This document shows, piece after piece, positions 1 to 8,163 of a stretch of 64,000 nt of DNA. The stretch covers positions 54,761,074 to 54,825,073 of the forward strand of contig NC_087063.1 in assembly GCF_963678635.1 (NCBI RefSeq), read 5' to 3'. This DNA is from Symsagittifera roscoffensis (taxonomy: Eukaryota; Xenacoelomorpha; Acoela; Convolutidae). The notes beneath the pieces are model-generated. The model did no database searches. It had not been told where the DNA came from and saw nothing but the letters and a program-made list of their open reading frames with translations. Every line of letters begins with the position of its first letter. The stretch's first letter is position 1. A program made the translations under genes and the position numbers.

Positions 1-1238
1 TCATTCAGATCCCTCACCAAACTGTCTCCTATTATCAAATGGCGACTCCCTGGGGGAATTACCTGGTCGTTCGTGGCGGGGTTCCAGCTCATGTCATTCA
101 TGCAGGCTCGAGGATGCTCGGCTGGCACTTGCGTGAACTGATGACGTGCCATCAGATTCTTCCTAATGTCTACTACGCGAGACTTCTGAAAGACTCCACC
201 AGGCGCTGACCTCGAGGACGCTATCGTGCGGGTTGCTCGCTCCGAGCTATTTGATGAATGATCACGACGTTGGGAAGGAACGATCCTAACCAGTGTCCGC
301 TCAGTGCCTCTGTTGATCTCATCCATTGTGGCTCTGGCCACTTGGTTAAATGATTCCTGGAAATGAGGAGCTTGATAGGTGTCGGAAGGGTCTGTTATCG
401 TGAACCTTTGACTCGAAGCAGACGGTCGTGTCTGCTGAGGAGCCTCGGGCCCCCTTGATGCACGTAAGTCCAGAGCCTCAGGTCCTCTCGATGCGCACAG
501 CTCCTGCGCTGTTGTCCTGGGGCGCGTATCGCTGGATCCTTCCAAGGATTTTATGCTCGCCAGAACTTCCGGTGACACTGGGCTCACCTTTGCCATATAC
601 AGCTCCTTCAGGTGCTTTATCTCATCCTCCTTGTAGGCCACCTGCAGATCTTCAAACTTCTTTTTCCATTCGTCCCTCTCTCGAGCTATCGTCCTATACT
701 CCTGAAGTTTGGCACACAGCTCGCTCTGATCTCTCTCCTTCTTCTCCAGTTTCTCAATCGTCTCCGACGTCTGGATCTCTATCTCGCTCACTCTCACTCT
801 CTTCGGGGGAGGAGCAGCTGTCGGAGAGTCGACCGAGTGTGACGGGCCTGGCCCATCACGTTGTCTCTTCGCTCCAATGAGTGGCTGCGCAGGTTGGACG
901 GGTAAGGGCATCTCACCTAGCCGGTGGTCCCTCTGTTCACCCAGTCCTGGCTCATGAGCCAGGTCGTGGCCAGACATTTCTCCACGCCGCCATCTCATCA
1001 GTCGGTTTCGACCTCTCTCGGCGGTCCCGGACTCACCGTAGGCCAACATCAACACGACTTCTGTAGGGCGATTCCCTCGACCCTCTCGTCCTAGTGCATT
1101 GAGGAGCGCGACCACAAACATCGCCAACCCCGGGTCTTCTCGTGTGAAATCACAATCGATCAGCCGCTGATAGATCTCGTCTAGAGTCGCTCCTAGACTC
1201 GCTGAGAGGAATTCCATGAGTTCGTTCGTGTCACCCAT
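1..1238 (-). CDS. Partial accessory ORF: coiled coil, then start of an SGNH/GDSL-hydrolase-like domain
   Basis: From an ATG at 1236-1238 the minus-strand frame stays open for 412 codons and leaves the window at base 1, so the C-terminus is missing. The first ~85 residues look helical. A proline-rich stretch with a basic KRVRV follows, then a charged heptad-like segment (EKLEKKERD, KKKFEDLQV) that looks like a coiled coil, then a Ser/Arg-rich linker. The last visible residues include LIIGDSLVRDL (GDS codons at 21-29), which fits block I of SGNH/GDSL hydrolases, where the Ser is the nucleophile. The ORF lies about 450 bases downstream of the integrase ORF on the same strand, with similar GC-richer composition, so I infer a 3' accessory ORF of element A. 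SGNH domains are known in Ngaro retroelements and in ORF1 of some CR1 LINEs. That a real ORF exists is near certain; the enzyme call rests on one motif. Confidence 0.7.
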   Translation of the reverse strand, partial: MGDTNELMEFLSASLGATLDEIYQRLIDCDFTREDPGLAMFVVALLNALGREGRGNRPTEVVLMLAYGESGTAERGRNRLMRWRRGEMSGHDLAHEPGLGEQRDHRLGEMPLPVQPAQPLIGAKRQRDGPGPSHSVDSPTAAPPPKRVRVSEIEIQTSETIEKLEKKERDQSELCAKLQEYRTIARERDEWKKKFEDLQVAYKEDEIKHLKELYMAKVSPVSPEVLASIKSLEGSSDTRPRTTAQELCASRGPEALDLRASRGPEAPQQTRPSASSQRFTITDPSDTYQAPHFQESFNQVARATMDEINRGTERTLVRIVPSQRRDHSSNSSERATRTIASSRSAPGGVFQKSRVVDIRKNLMARHQFTQVPAEHPRACMNDMSWNPATNDQVIPPGSRHLIIGDSLVRDLN

Positions 1239-1684
1239 TTCTTATCGTCTTGATTCTTGTTGTCGTGTCGTGTAATTTCTTCGTTTGATTCAATGAATTT
1301 ATAAACAATTTCTGATCAATCAAGATCTAAAAAACAATTTGCGACTTAAAACTATCATTTTTAGATTGAACATCAATCAACTCTTTAAAATTCTTCATTG
1401 GAATTCTCTTTTTCAATTCTGATTTAAAATTCTAGCACCAGGGTGGATCGTCCACCTGTATCTGCGTCAGGGTAGCACAAATGAGTGCTGTCACCTCGAT
1501 GACCTGGAGTACTCCAGGTCCTTTATGACGAAAAACATAAAACATATCATAATAATAACATAACACATAAACGTCACATACCTACACTATCACTTAAACA
1601 CATAAAACTTAATCCTAATCTAAGCTTAATCCTGATCTCTATCAAGTTGACTTAATAAAAATCACTTACCGCTGAATGCAATTC
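1239..1684 (-). other. Spacer between integrase ORF and SGNH-like ORF, with a candidate intron
   Basis: No ORF of note. On the minus strand a strong donor-like GTAAGTG starts at 1669, 15 bases after the integrase stop codon. A T-rich acceptor TTGTTTTTTAG ends at 1327, giving a possible 343-base intron that would bring the downstream ORF close to the pol end. The AT-rich left part (1260-1440) contrasts with the GC-richer ORFs on both sides. Splicing is inferred from consensus only. Confidence 0.4.
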
Positions 1685-4528
1685 CTAGCATATACTCAGA
1701 TAGTATTTTTTATGTAAGTAAACTTCTATGTCAGTTTCTGAAAATATCACATGCACAAGAGCGTACAACTCTCTCGGGTGTAGCTTCCCTCTATTGGGAT
1801 CATAAACTGGTAACGAGAGAGAGGTCACACCTCTCTCAACCAGGAAATCCCTAAGTCGAGTCAAGGCCAACACCAAGCTCTCCGGATTCACGTGTTGCCT
1901 ATCAGTAGCTTTCGTAACCAAAAAACACAAATATTTCCCTGGTATCTGTGATGCGACAGGGGGCAACGTTATCATTCCTCCTACACCAGGCCTCTGTTTC
2001 CACAAAAACTCGATATTCTTGTACTCTCTTTTAAAGTCAGCTGCTAGTGCTGTTTTGAAGCTTACATCCGCCGTTATCGCTATGGCACATATACGTTCCG
2101 TAAGTATGAAATCGCTATCCGTTATAACGATGTTGCTTGAATAATGGTTTGGTAAGTCAAAATAAGATTCAAAAATTCGTCCGAATGGTGGTTTTTTAGC
2201 ATTTTCGCCTTCCGTTTCCAGTTCTCCGGTTTCTCTTGCCGATTTCAATTTTTTTATTATGAGATTTTTGGTGTGGGTGAGTCTTACCCCCACTCCCCGG
2301 ACAAAAATATCCATCGACGTCCCCGTCGATCGCCCAAAGTCTAGGAGATCGAGGTTGGATTGTGGAACACGTAGAGGACCATCTGGGGCGACCCAGTTGG
2401 ACTCGGTATTGTCATGACTGATGTATTTGACGCCGTCTCTATCGAGGTCCTGAATCGTCAGGATCGTCTCTTTTGGATCTGTCGGCAGATCATGGAGCCA
2501 TTCAAGCACGCGCAAGTTTGTTAGTTCTTGCTCATGAGTCTGTTCCGCTTCTGGTTCGAACTCCACTTCTGGTTCTGATCGATCGTCGATCCAATCTTGA
2601 TCCATATCGTTCACAAGGTCGATTTCTTCTAGCATCGCCACTTCGTCCAGTCCCACCAGCGAGTCTATGACATCATTCACTACTATCCTGTCTACAACGA
2701 AGTCCTCGCCGTACGGATTGTATTTCTTCTGGTTTTTTCCTCTCTTGCTTTGGCGTGTTTCCATAGTGAGAGGAAAGTCAGGCTGTATTCCTTTGTCAAT
2801 TTCGGTTTGTTCCGGGCAGTCCCAGTCTTCTTCGGCATAAGGTAGAGTTTCATCGTCCACCTCTACTCGCTCGGTCAACTCGAGATCCAGTGGTAGATCG
2901 CAATCGTCCACCACCTCATTCCCGTCGTTCTTGTCGCGAGTACCCCTTTCATTCATTTCACAAGCAGGATCCACTATCAAATAGTCTCCCTCTTGCATGT
3001 CCGCTGGGATGCACCAATCCTCTGACGAGGCATTGTGTGGTTTAATATTCTCGTAATGAGCTGCTCTTCCCGTGCTCAATCGATAAAAACGACCTCCTTG
3101 GTGCACCTCTGTTATCTGAAATGGACCACGCCATTTCTTTAATAATGTCTTGGTTCCTTTTGGTGGAACCACTTCCTGGAACACCCAGACGTAGTCGCCA
3201 ACTGAGTAGGCTTTCGCATCAGCTCTCCTTTTGTCAAACCTCCTTTTTTGTCTAATTTGCGCCTGTTGCGTATTCCTCCTGCATAAGTCATTGAGATCAT
3301 GCTGTCTTCTGATAACATCCCGCACGTACGTTTGCGGTGCTGTCCTCTGCCCCTCATATTCAGGGTAGAAAAACGTCAACGGGAGCGCTTTTTTATGACT
3401 CGTTAACATCATGTGCGGACTTATTCCCGTGGTGGAATGCTCCGTGATGTTGTAAGCACCCATCACATGCGGCAGGTGCTTGTCCCAGTCATCCATGTAA
3501 CGCGAGCAATAGACTCTCAGCATGGATACCAGTGTGCGATTTTGCCTCTCGACTAGGCCATTCGTTTGCGGGTGATAAGTGGTCGAGTGGGCCTGCGCTA
3601 CCTGCGACCTTTTCATCAACTCCTTCGTGAGATCGCCCACTAATGCTTTGCCATTGTCCGATTGGAACGTGATGGGGCAGCCATGCCTCGCTATCCACAC
3701 ATTTATCAAATGATCGCATGTTTCTTCCGCCGATGCTGTCATGCAGGGTGCTGCCTCCGCATACTTCGTAAAATGGTCGATCATTACCAGCACCTGATTA
3801 TAACCCGTTGCTGTCATACAGATTTTCTGATGATCAATTTGCACCACTTCGTTGAAACCTGACGACTCTATTGACTGTAGGGGGAACCTTAGCTTCCTGG
3901 GATCCTTCGCCTGCTGACATGACAGGCATGCTGCGATCCACTTTTCACAAGCCTTCTTCAATCCCGGCCATTCGAATCGTTTCTGTATCCTGTTATACAC
4001 TTTGTCCACGCCTTGATGGCCCATCTGATCATGTGAGCGAAAGAGCAATTCGGTCTGGTACAACTGTGGTAACACTATTGAATTGTATTTATAGAGGACC
4101 TTGTCCTCCTCTTTTCGTTTGCAGGCTACGATTCCGTCCTTGTTCAGGTACAACAAGTCGTTTCGCTTCAGGTAGAATTGCTTCAGGATTTTGTAGCTGT
4201 CTTCTTCCAAATCTCCCTTGTCTGGCGCTCCATTCTCAATCCATCTCTTCAGACTGCTCGTCATTCTGTCGTTTCGTTGAGCCCTTAGGAGATCCGACAG
4301 CCTGTACCTGGCTTTCAAATACGTCTTCACCAGGTTCATTTGCCAACTCATTATCTCCGGAGCATGAGCATCGTCCATCAACTTGACACACCATATCTTT
4401 TTCAAAGGCGTCGCTTCCTGCACAGATGGTTCCAGATTGGTACGGACGACCGTACCATGTGGCAGCAATCTGGTTGGGCGTTTAGAAACTGCTATCAGCT
4501 CGAGCTCGTCCGCGGCATTATCTACCAC
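1685..4528 (-). CDS. Element A pol C-terminal part: integrase fused to a macro-domain-like module
   Basis: Open frame of 947 codons; the first codon is GTG, so it is a continuation of pol rather than an independent start. The integrase zinc finger has H166, H171, C201 and C204. The catalytic triad is D232, D291 and E327, with 35 residues between the last two (DD35E). A GPY/F-like module (KKWRGPFQI) follows. Residues ~560-720 are acidic and probably unstructured. Residues ~805-942 match the ADP-ribose-binding macro fold pattern of ALC1/TARG1-type proteins: ICAIAITADVSFKTALAADF, a glycine loop at GVGG, the core strand KYLCFLVTKAT, a long helix, then SLSLPVYDPNRGKL with Asp ~910 where such proteins carry a catalytic or binding residue. 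Macro domains bind or remove ADP-ribose. This is the only long intact pol frame of element A; upstream parts are broken. Confidence 0.85.
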   Translation of the reverse strand: MVDNAADELELIAVSKRPTRLLPHGTVVRTNLEPSVQEATPLKKIWCVKLMDDAHAPEIMSWQMNLVKTYLKARYRLSDLLRAQRNDRMTSSLKRWIENGAPDKGDLEEDSYKILKQFYLKRNDLLYLNKDGIVACKRKEEDKVLYKYNSIVLPQLYQTELLFRSHDQMGHQGVDKVYNRIQKRFEWPGLKKACEKWIAACLSCQQAKDPRKLRFPLQSIESSGFNEVVQIDHQKICMTATGYNQVLVMIDHFTKYAEAAPCMTASAEETCDHLINVWIARHGCPITFQSDNGKALVGDLTKELMKRSQVAQAHSTTYHPQTNGLVERQNRTLVSMLRVYCSRYMDDWDKHLPHVMGAYNITEHSTTGISPHMMLTSHKKALPLTFFYPEYEGQRTAPQTYVRDVIRRQHDLNDLCRRNTQQAQIRQKRRFDKRRADAKAYSVGDYVWVFQEVVPPKGTKTLLKKWRGPFQITEVHQGGRFYRLSTGRAAHYENIKPHNASSEDWCIPADMQEGDYLIVDPACEMNERGTRDKNDGNEVVDDCDLPLDLELTERVEVDDETLPYAEEDWDCPEQTEIDKGIQPDFPLTMETRQSKRGKNQKKYNPYGEDFVVDRIVVNDVIDSLVGLDEVAMLEEIDLVNDMDQDWIDDRSEPEVEFEPEAEQTHEQELTNLRVLEWLHDLPTDPKETILTIQDLDRDGVKYISHDNTESNWVAPDGPLRVPQSNLDLLDFGRSTGTSMDIFVRGVGVRLTHTKNLIIKKLKSARETGELETEGENAKKPPFGRIFESYFDLPNHYSSNIVITDSDFILTERICAIAITADVSFKTALAADFKREYKNIEFLWKQRPGVGGMITLPPVASQIPGKYLCFLVTKATDRQHVNPESLVLALTRLRDFLVERGVTSLSLPVYDPNRGKLHPRELYALVHVIFSETDIEVYLHKKYYLSIC

Positions 4529-5484
4529 AGTCCCTCTTCATCTGAGGTGTATCTGTCCCTGTCTGGATCCTGATGTGTTTCCCGGTCCAGCCCACGCTGC
4601 TTCCAGTCTACCAATAAGGAGTGGATTGCGATTTCTGACATATCGCAATTGGAAGTTGTTTCAGACGTGTTGTCCCAGGACTGGGGTCCCGAGTCAACAC
4701 TTGAGTCGACTGATTCTCCAACATCATATTCCAAGTTGTTTGAGATGTTTCTCGACTCCCCGGACAAAACTTTGTCCATCGGTCGCTTTGAACCCGACTC
4801 CCCGGACAAAATTTTGCCCCTAGGTGGTCTAGTCAACCTCTCCCCGGACAAGTCGTCCTGCACGGGCTCAAAGGTGTCCGACTCCTCAGACGAGTCGTCC
4901 TTGACTGGCTCGAAGGTATCAGACTCCCCGGACATTGTCTCGTCCACGGACGAACAATCTGGGCTCGGCTCGTATTCCTCTTTTGCATCCGTGAAGTGCA
5001 CTCTCCTCGTGAAGCTAGATTTCGACCTGATCCTGACTTCCTCAGTAGTTTGGTTCTGATTCAGTGTTCCATATTCAATGAACGAAGTTCTCAACAAGAC
5101 TTCCTTCGGCATCGAGCTCACCAGCTGGTTGACAATCGACCTGCAATCCCGTTCAACGCCTTGGCTGCGAATGGACACTGGCCTCTTCTCTGTTCTCTCG
5201 GTGACAGTCAACCGATGCATGGTCTCCATCCATTCACGATCATGCCTATCCACTTCCCTGTCCAACAAGTCACGGAGTTTTCCCATGACGTCCGGCGCCA
5301 CGTTCACCGTCCTGTTCAATAGAGCCATGCTGTTTATACCTAATCTGGTAAGTTCTTGCTGCACCAAGTTAGATCGAACTAGCAGATCCAACGGAACGGG
5401 CTCGCCTCTGGCTAAAAGCTTTATCTCCGCGGCCGTCTCCACTGGAAGGTCAGGGTGTCCGGGTATAGGATGCCCTGACTTGTC
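4522..5484 (-). CDS. Element A pol linker between RNase H and integrase, with acidic SGES repeats
   Basis: The frame follows the RNase H frame without phase change after a TAA at 5485-5487 and runs to a stop at 4522 (ATG-started part 4522-5442, 306 aa). Residues ~165-250 hold four to five copies of a ~14-residue unit of the form LSGES-x4-P-x4, with SDTFEPV twice. The rest is charged and probably disordered. It ends overlapping the integrase frame, which lies at -1 to it, and no classical slippery heptamer is visible there, so a one-base indel is likely. In DNA the repeats show as a recurrent plus-strand word ctccccggacaa between 4756 and 4940. Its function is unknown; the position suggests a pol spacer or extra domain specific to this family. 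Confidence 0.6.
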   Translation of the reverse strand, partial: DKSGHPIPGHPDLPVETAAEIKLLARGEPVPLDLLVRSNLVQQELTRLGINSMALLNRTVNVAPDVMGKLRDLLDREVDRHDREWMETMHRLTVTERTEKRPVSIRSQGVERDCRSIVNQLVSSMPKEVLLRTSFIEYGTLNQNQTTEEVRIRSKSSFTRRVHFTDAKEEYEPSPDCSSVDETMSGESDTFEPVKDDSSEESDTFEPVQDDLSGERLTRPPRGKILSGESGSKRPMDKVLSGESRNISNNLEYDVGESVDSSVDSGPQSWDNTSETTSNCDMSEIAIHSLLVDWKQRGLDRETHQDPDRDRYTSDEEGLW

Positions 5485-6522
5485 TTACCACCTAGTAAGT
5501 GGCAGTTTGTCGTAGGTTTCTTTGTCCAGAAAGGAAAACCCGCCTTTGATCTCTGATTGGTTAGCCTGTTTATCCTCGAGGCGCTCATAAAATTCTGTCT
5601 TTTTACTGAGGCTATCTGCGTTCTGATGCTTGTCACGGGTACGGTGCTCTATGATTATGTGGTATCCATCCAGGCGCACGATCCAACGACCAATATAACT
5701 TTGGTCCATCGAATAGGTTTTCAGCCAGGCAAGGGCACGATTATCCACACGTAACTTGAAGGGAGCACTCCCCAAGTAGGCCCTGTATTTTTCCACGAAA
5801 GTGATCACCGCAAACATCTCCGCTCTTGGTGCGCCGTACTTCATTTCAGTATCACTCAGGACTTTACTCCCGTAGGCTTTCGGACGAAGAACCGTTCTCC
5901 CGTTCCACTCCTGCTCCTGGTGAAGTATGCCCGATATCGCAACCACTGATGCATCCGTGTCCAGCACGAACATCCCCTTCTCTGTCGGCATGCCGAGGAC
6001 CGGTGCCTCGCAAAATTCACGTTTGATGTTTTCAAATGAAACTTGCGCCTCATCAGTCCAGGTGAACTTTTTGCCCTTGTTTCTCATCAACCTCTGCATG
6101 GGGTATATTTTGTCAGCATACCCCTTGATGAACTCTCGATAATAATTAGCGAATCCCAAAAAACTCATCAGCTGTGTGTCTGTCTTAGGTGCCTTCCAGG
6201 TCAGCACCGCTTCAACCGCTTCGGGATCTGGTCTCACTCCATGTTTGTCAACCAGGCGGCCCAGATACTTTATGGAATCCCTGAGGATTTCACACTTAGA
6301 GGGTTTACATTTCAGACCCGCCTGCTTCATGCAAGAAAACACCTCCTCCAACCTCTCTATGTGGTCTTCCAAGGTTGGTGTTGCAATCACGACATCATCG
6401 ACATAACACATAATGAGATTCCCGTATTTCTTAGTGACGCTCGTGAGTGCCTGGGCCATCAGTCGCTGGAATGTGGCCGTCGCGTTGCACAATCCGAATG
6501 GCATCCTCTTCCACTGGAACAA
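5485..6522 (-). CDS. Element A reverse transcriptase (C-terminal half) and RNase H
   Basis: The frame opens with FQWKRMPFGLCNATATFQRL, a typical Ty3/Gypsy RT motif. It contains the catalytic YVDD (residues 40-43), the connection region (YLGRLVDKHGVRPDP, FLGFANYYREFI) and an RNase H with D190, E235, D260 and D303. The RT N-terminal half lies in the ORF ending at 6459, in a different frame with 64 bases of overlap. The frame break is near 6540-6550, where the expected VPL-TQ transition is lost, as after a small deletion in a CTC-ACTC-like repeat. The frame ends at a TAA (5485-5487), after which the same frame continues into the linker. As part of a broken pol it is unlikely to give a functional polyprotein in this copy. 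Confidence 0.85.
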   Translation of the reverse strand: MFQWKRMPFGLCNATATFQRLMAQALTSVTKKYGNLIMCYVDDVVIATPTLEDHIERLEEVFSCMKQAGLKCKPSKCEILRDSIKYLGRLVDKHGVRPDPEAVEAVLTWKAPKTDTQLMSFLGFANYYREFIKGYADKIYPMQRLMRNKGKKFTWTDEAQVSFENIKREFCEAPVLGMPTEKGMFVLDTDASVVAISGILHQEQEWNGRTVLRPKAYGSKVLSDTEMKYGAPRAEMFAVITFVEKYRAYLGSAPFKLRVDNRALAWLKTYSMDQSYIGRWIVRLDGYHIIIEHRTRDKHQNADSLSKKTEFYERLEDKQANQSEIKGGFSFLDKETYDKLPLTRW

Positions 6523-7046
6523 TCCCAGCTCACACGCGAAGCCTGTTTTCGCTCGATCTTGCTTCTGAGTGGCACTTGCCAGAACGCAGAGCCCAAATCC
6601 AACGTCGTGAAGAACTTCGCGTCTCCCAGCTTGGATAGGCTCTCATCGATGCGGGGAATCGGGTATGCATCCTTTATAGTCACTGCGTTCAGATAACGGA
6701 AATCACAACAAAATCTGAGTTGTCCCCCTTTCTTTTTCGCCATGACCACGCCACAAGCCATGGGGGACTTCGACGGCTCGATCATGTCGTACTCCATTAA
6801 CATCTCGATTTCCTTCCTACACGCTTCTGACTTGTTTGGGGTCATTCTTCTCGCCCCTTCCCTATGAGGTATCGAGCCCTCTTCTATCTTGATCTCGTGC
6901 TCTACAAAATTGCAACAACCTATGTCAGCCTTATGTTTCGAAAAAACGTCTGCGTTCCGATTTAGCACCGCCCTGAGCGAATCTAGTTCCTTGTCTGATA
7001 TTTTACCCTTCAGATGTTCTATCTCAGGTAGGACAGGTTTATTCAC
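6459..7046 (-). CDS. Element A reverse transcriptase (N-terminal half)
   Basis: Same frame as the upstream linker ORF, separated from it by one TAG at 7053-7055; the listed start at 7046 is a GTG and is not a real initiation site. RT fingers and palm motifs are visible: a PNKSEACRKEIEMLMEYDMI helix, SPMACGVVMAKKKGGQLRFC, DFRYLNAVTIKDAYPIPRID and TLDLGSAFWQVPL with the first catalytic Asp. After WQVPL the frame goes wrong and ends in unrelated sequence at 6459, while the correct RT sequence continues in the neighbouring frame at 6522. This is a pseudogenised part of pol. Confidence 0.85.
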   Translation of the reverse strand: MNKPVLPEIEHLKGKISDKELDSLRAVLNRNADVFSKHKADIGCCNFVEHEIKIEEGSIPHREGARRMTPNKSEACRKEIEMLMEYDMIEPSKSPMACGVVMAKKKGGQLRFCCDFRYLNAVTIKDAYPIPRIDESLSKLGDAKFFTTLDLGSAFWQVPLRSKIERKQASRVSWDCSSGRGCHSDCATRRPHSSD

Positions 7047-7052
7047 TGCTAA

Positions 7053-7508
7053 CTATGCCTCCGTCGGTCTCTCAGGGAAGTTGGAACAACTAGACAGCCC
7101 ATCATCCGTTTCCGACTTCATTGAAAACAATTTCCTAGAAGATTTCAATTTATTTACTCTCTTCAATATACATTCTTGGTTCGCATGCAAGGGACATTTA
7201 GTTACATCAAACTTCTTCAAGTGCTCCACACTCTGAAATTCTGTGTTCAGAGGCAAAGCATAGCCAAGTTTCTTTCCCCTCTGTATTGTCACTGTTGTTA
7301 CTTCTGTGTTCAACAACACACTCACACACAGTCCGCTCTGAGTGAGTGAGAAGCTTCTTCCTAAAATAGCCGAGCTTTTACTGTTTGGATTTGGTACCAG
7401 ACACACCTGTCTGTCATTGCTGAGTTCATTCAAGTTCCTCATCCTAAACGTCGCTACTACGGCTTGGTTTGGTTTTAATCTAACTTTTCGATCCAGAAAA
7501 ATCGGCAC
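7053..7508 (-). CDS. Element A pol N-terminal linker between protease and RT
   Basis: A 151-codon frame that runs directly into the RT frame except for one TAG (7053-7055). It carries a beta-rich segment (RLKPNQAVVATFRMRN, SAILGRSFSLTQSGLCVSVL, TTVTIQRGKKLGYALPL) like the all-beta spacer seen between protease and RT in many Ty3/Gypsy polyproteins, followed by a Cys/His-containing tail. Upstream it is separated from the nearest protease remnant by an in-frame TAA and the hairpin insert at 7513-7546. Assignment is by position and fold-like pattern; no catalytic role is expected. Confidence 0.6.
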   Translation of the reverse strand: MPIFLDRKVRLKPNQAVVATFRMRNLNELSNDRQVCLVPNPNSKSSAILGRSFSLTQSGLCVSVLLNTEVTTVTIQRGKKLGYALPLNTEFQSVEHLKKFDVTKCPLHANQECILKRVNKLKSSRKLFSMKSETDDGLSSCSNFPERPTEA

Positions 7509-7512
7509 CCCT

Positions 7513-7546
7513 TAACACCCCTTAATTAAGATCTTATTAAGGGGTC
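7513..7546. repeat. Short palindromic insert at the array-pol junction
   Basis: The plus strand reads ccccttaattaagatc followed by ttattaagggg, a near-perfect inverted repeat of about 13 bp with one unpaired base, preceded by another cccctta copy. It sits exactly where the protease remnant of array copy 1 meets unique pol sequence and introduces a stop in the pol frame. The other copies have unrelated sequence (the leader of the next copy) at this point. Confidence 0.7.
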
Positions 7547-7578
7547 TTTTTTCATACTTTCTCTCAGGATCCTTGATC

Positions 7579-7887
7579 CTAATGGGTTTCGCTCGCAGGC
7601 CCGGCCTCGGCGCTCCGCCCTTGATTGCCATCGAGGTTTTTCTCGCTCCTTAGTTTCATTTCGCTCACTGAAAGATCAGGTTGACCTTTAGTCGATTCGT
7701 CTTCAGCAAACGCGTCGGAAGCGCTGCTAAACGAGGTTTGGCTACGCCTAGTTTTAAATTTCCGCGTGCTTCCCTTGCTTAGCTTGGGAATTTTAGTAGT
7801 CGATCCTAGCGAGTCCCTGCGCTGCATAGTTTTTAACAAAATGAAAATATTCGTAATTTGATGGCAATGCAAACGTACCACAAACAA
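7579..7887 (-). pseudogene. Array copy 1: gag N-terminus joined to protease tail
   Basis: The 102-codon frame begins like the other gag copies (MFVVRLHCHQ at the annotated start; the more likely initiation codon is the later MQRRDSLGS). At ~7585 it jumps directly to the end of the protease region (gatcctaat / gggtttcgc on the plus strand), deleting ~3.3 kb relative to copy 2. Only the basic, Ser-rich gag N-terminus remains. Its leader occupies 7888-8123. Confidence 0.85.
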
Positions 7888-8163
7888 GATCTAGTTAAAT
7901 CACTTAACGCTGCCTACTCGATTCCGTCAGTATCAAAATGTCTCTTAGATCTCTCACGACTAAACTAGTGACTCAGCTAAAGTTACACACAGGGTCTACC
8001 CAGTATTGATATAATGCTAACTCAACCTTGTTGTATAGTATAACAGTATCACTAAGTTTCCACAAGATATAATCGACACACAAAACACAATAGATATCCT
8101 ACAGGTGACAGCGACCTTTTGTCTTTTCTCATACTTTCTCTCAGGATCCTTGATCCTAATCAA

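Noticed and set aside
428..880. Plus-strand 150-aa frame
   Set aside because: It is antisense to the 412-codon minus-strand ORF and has shadow composition.
4522..4540. Programmed frameshift between pol linker and integrase of element A
   Set aside because: The frame relation is -1, but no slippery heptamer is visible in the short overlap, and other parts of this pol carry clear mutations, so a simple indel is likelier.
3871..4823. Plus-strand frames over the integrase and linker
   Set aside because: Antisense to pol, no motifs; typical mirror frames.
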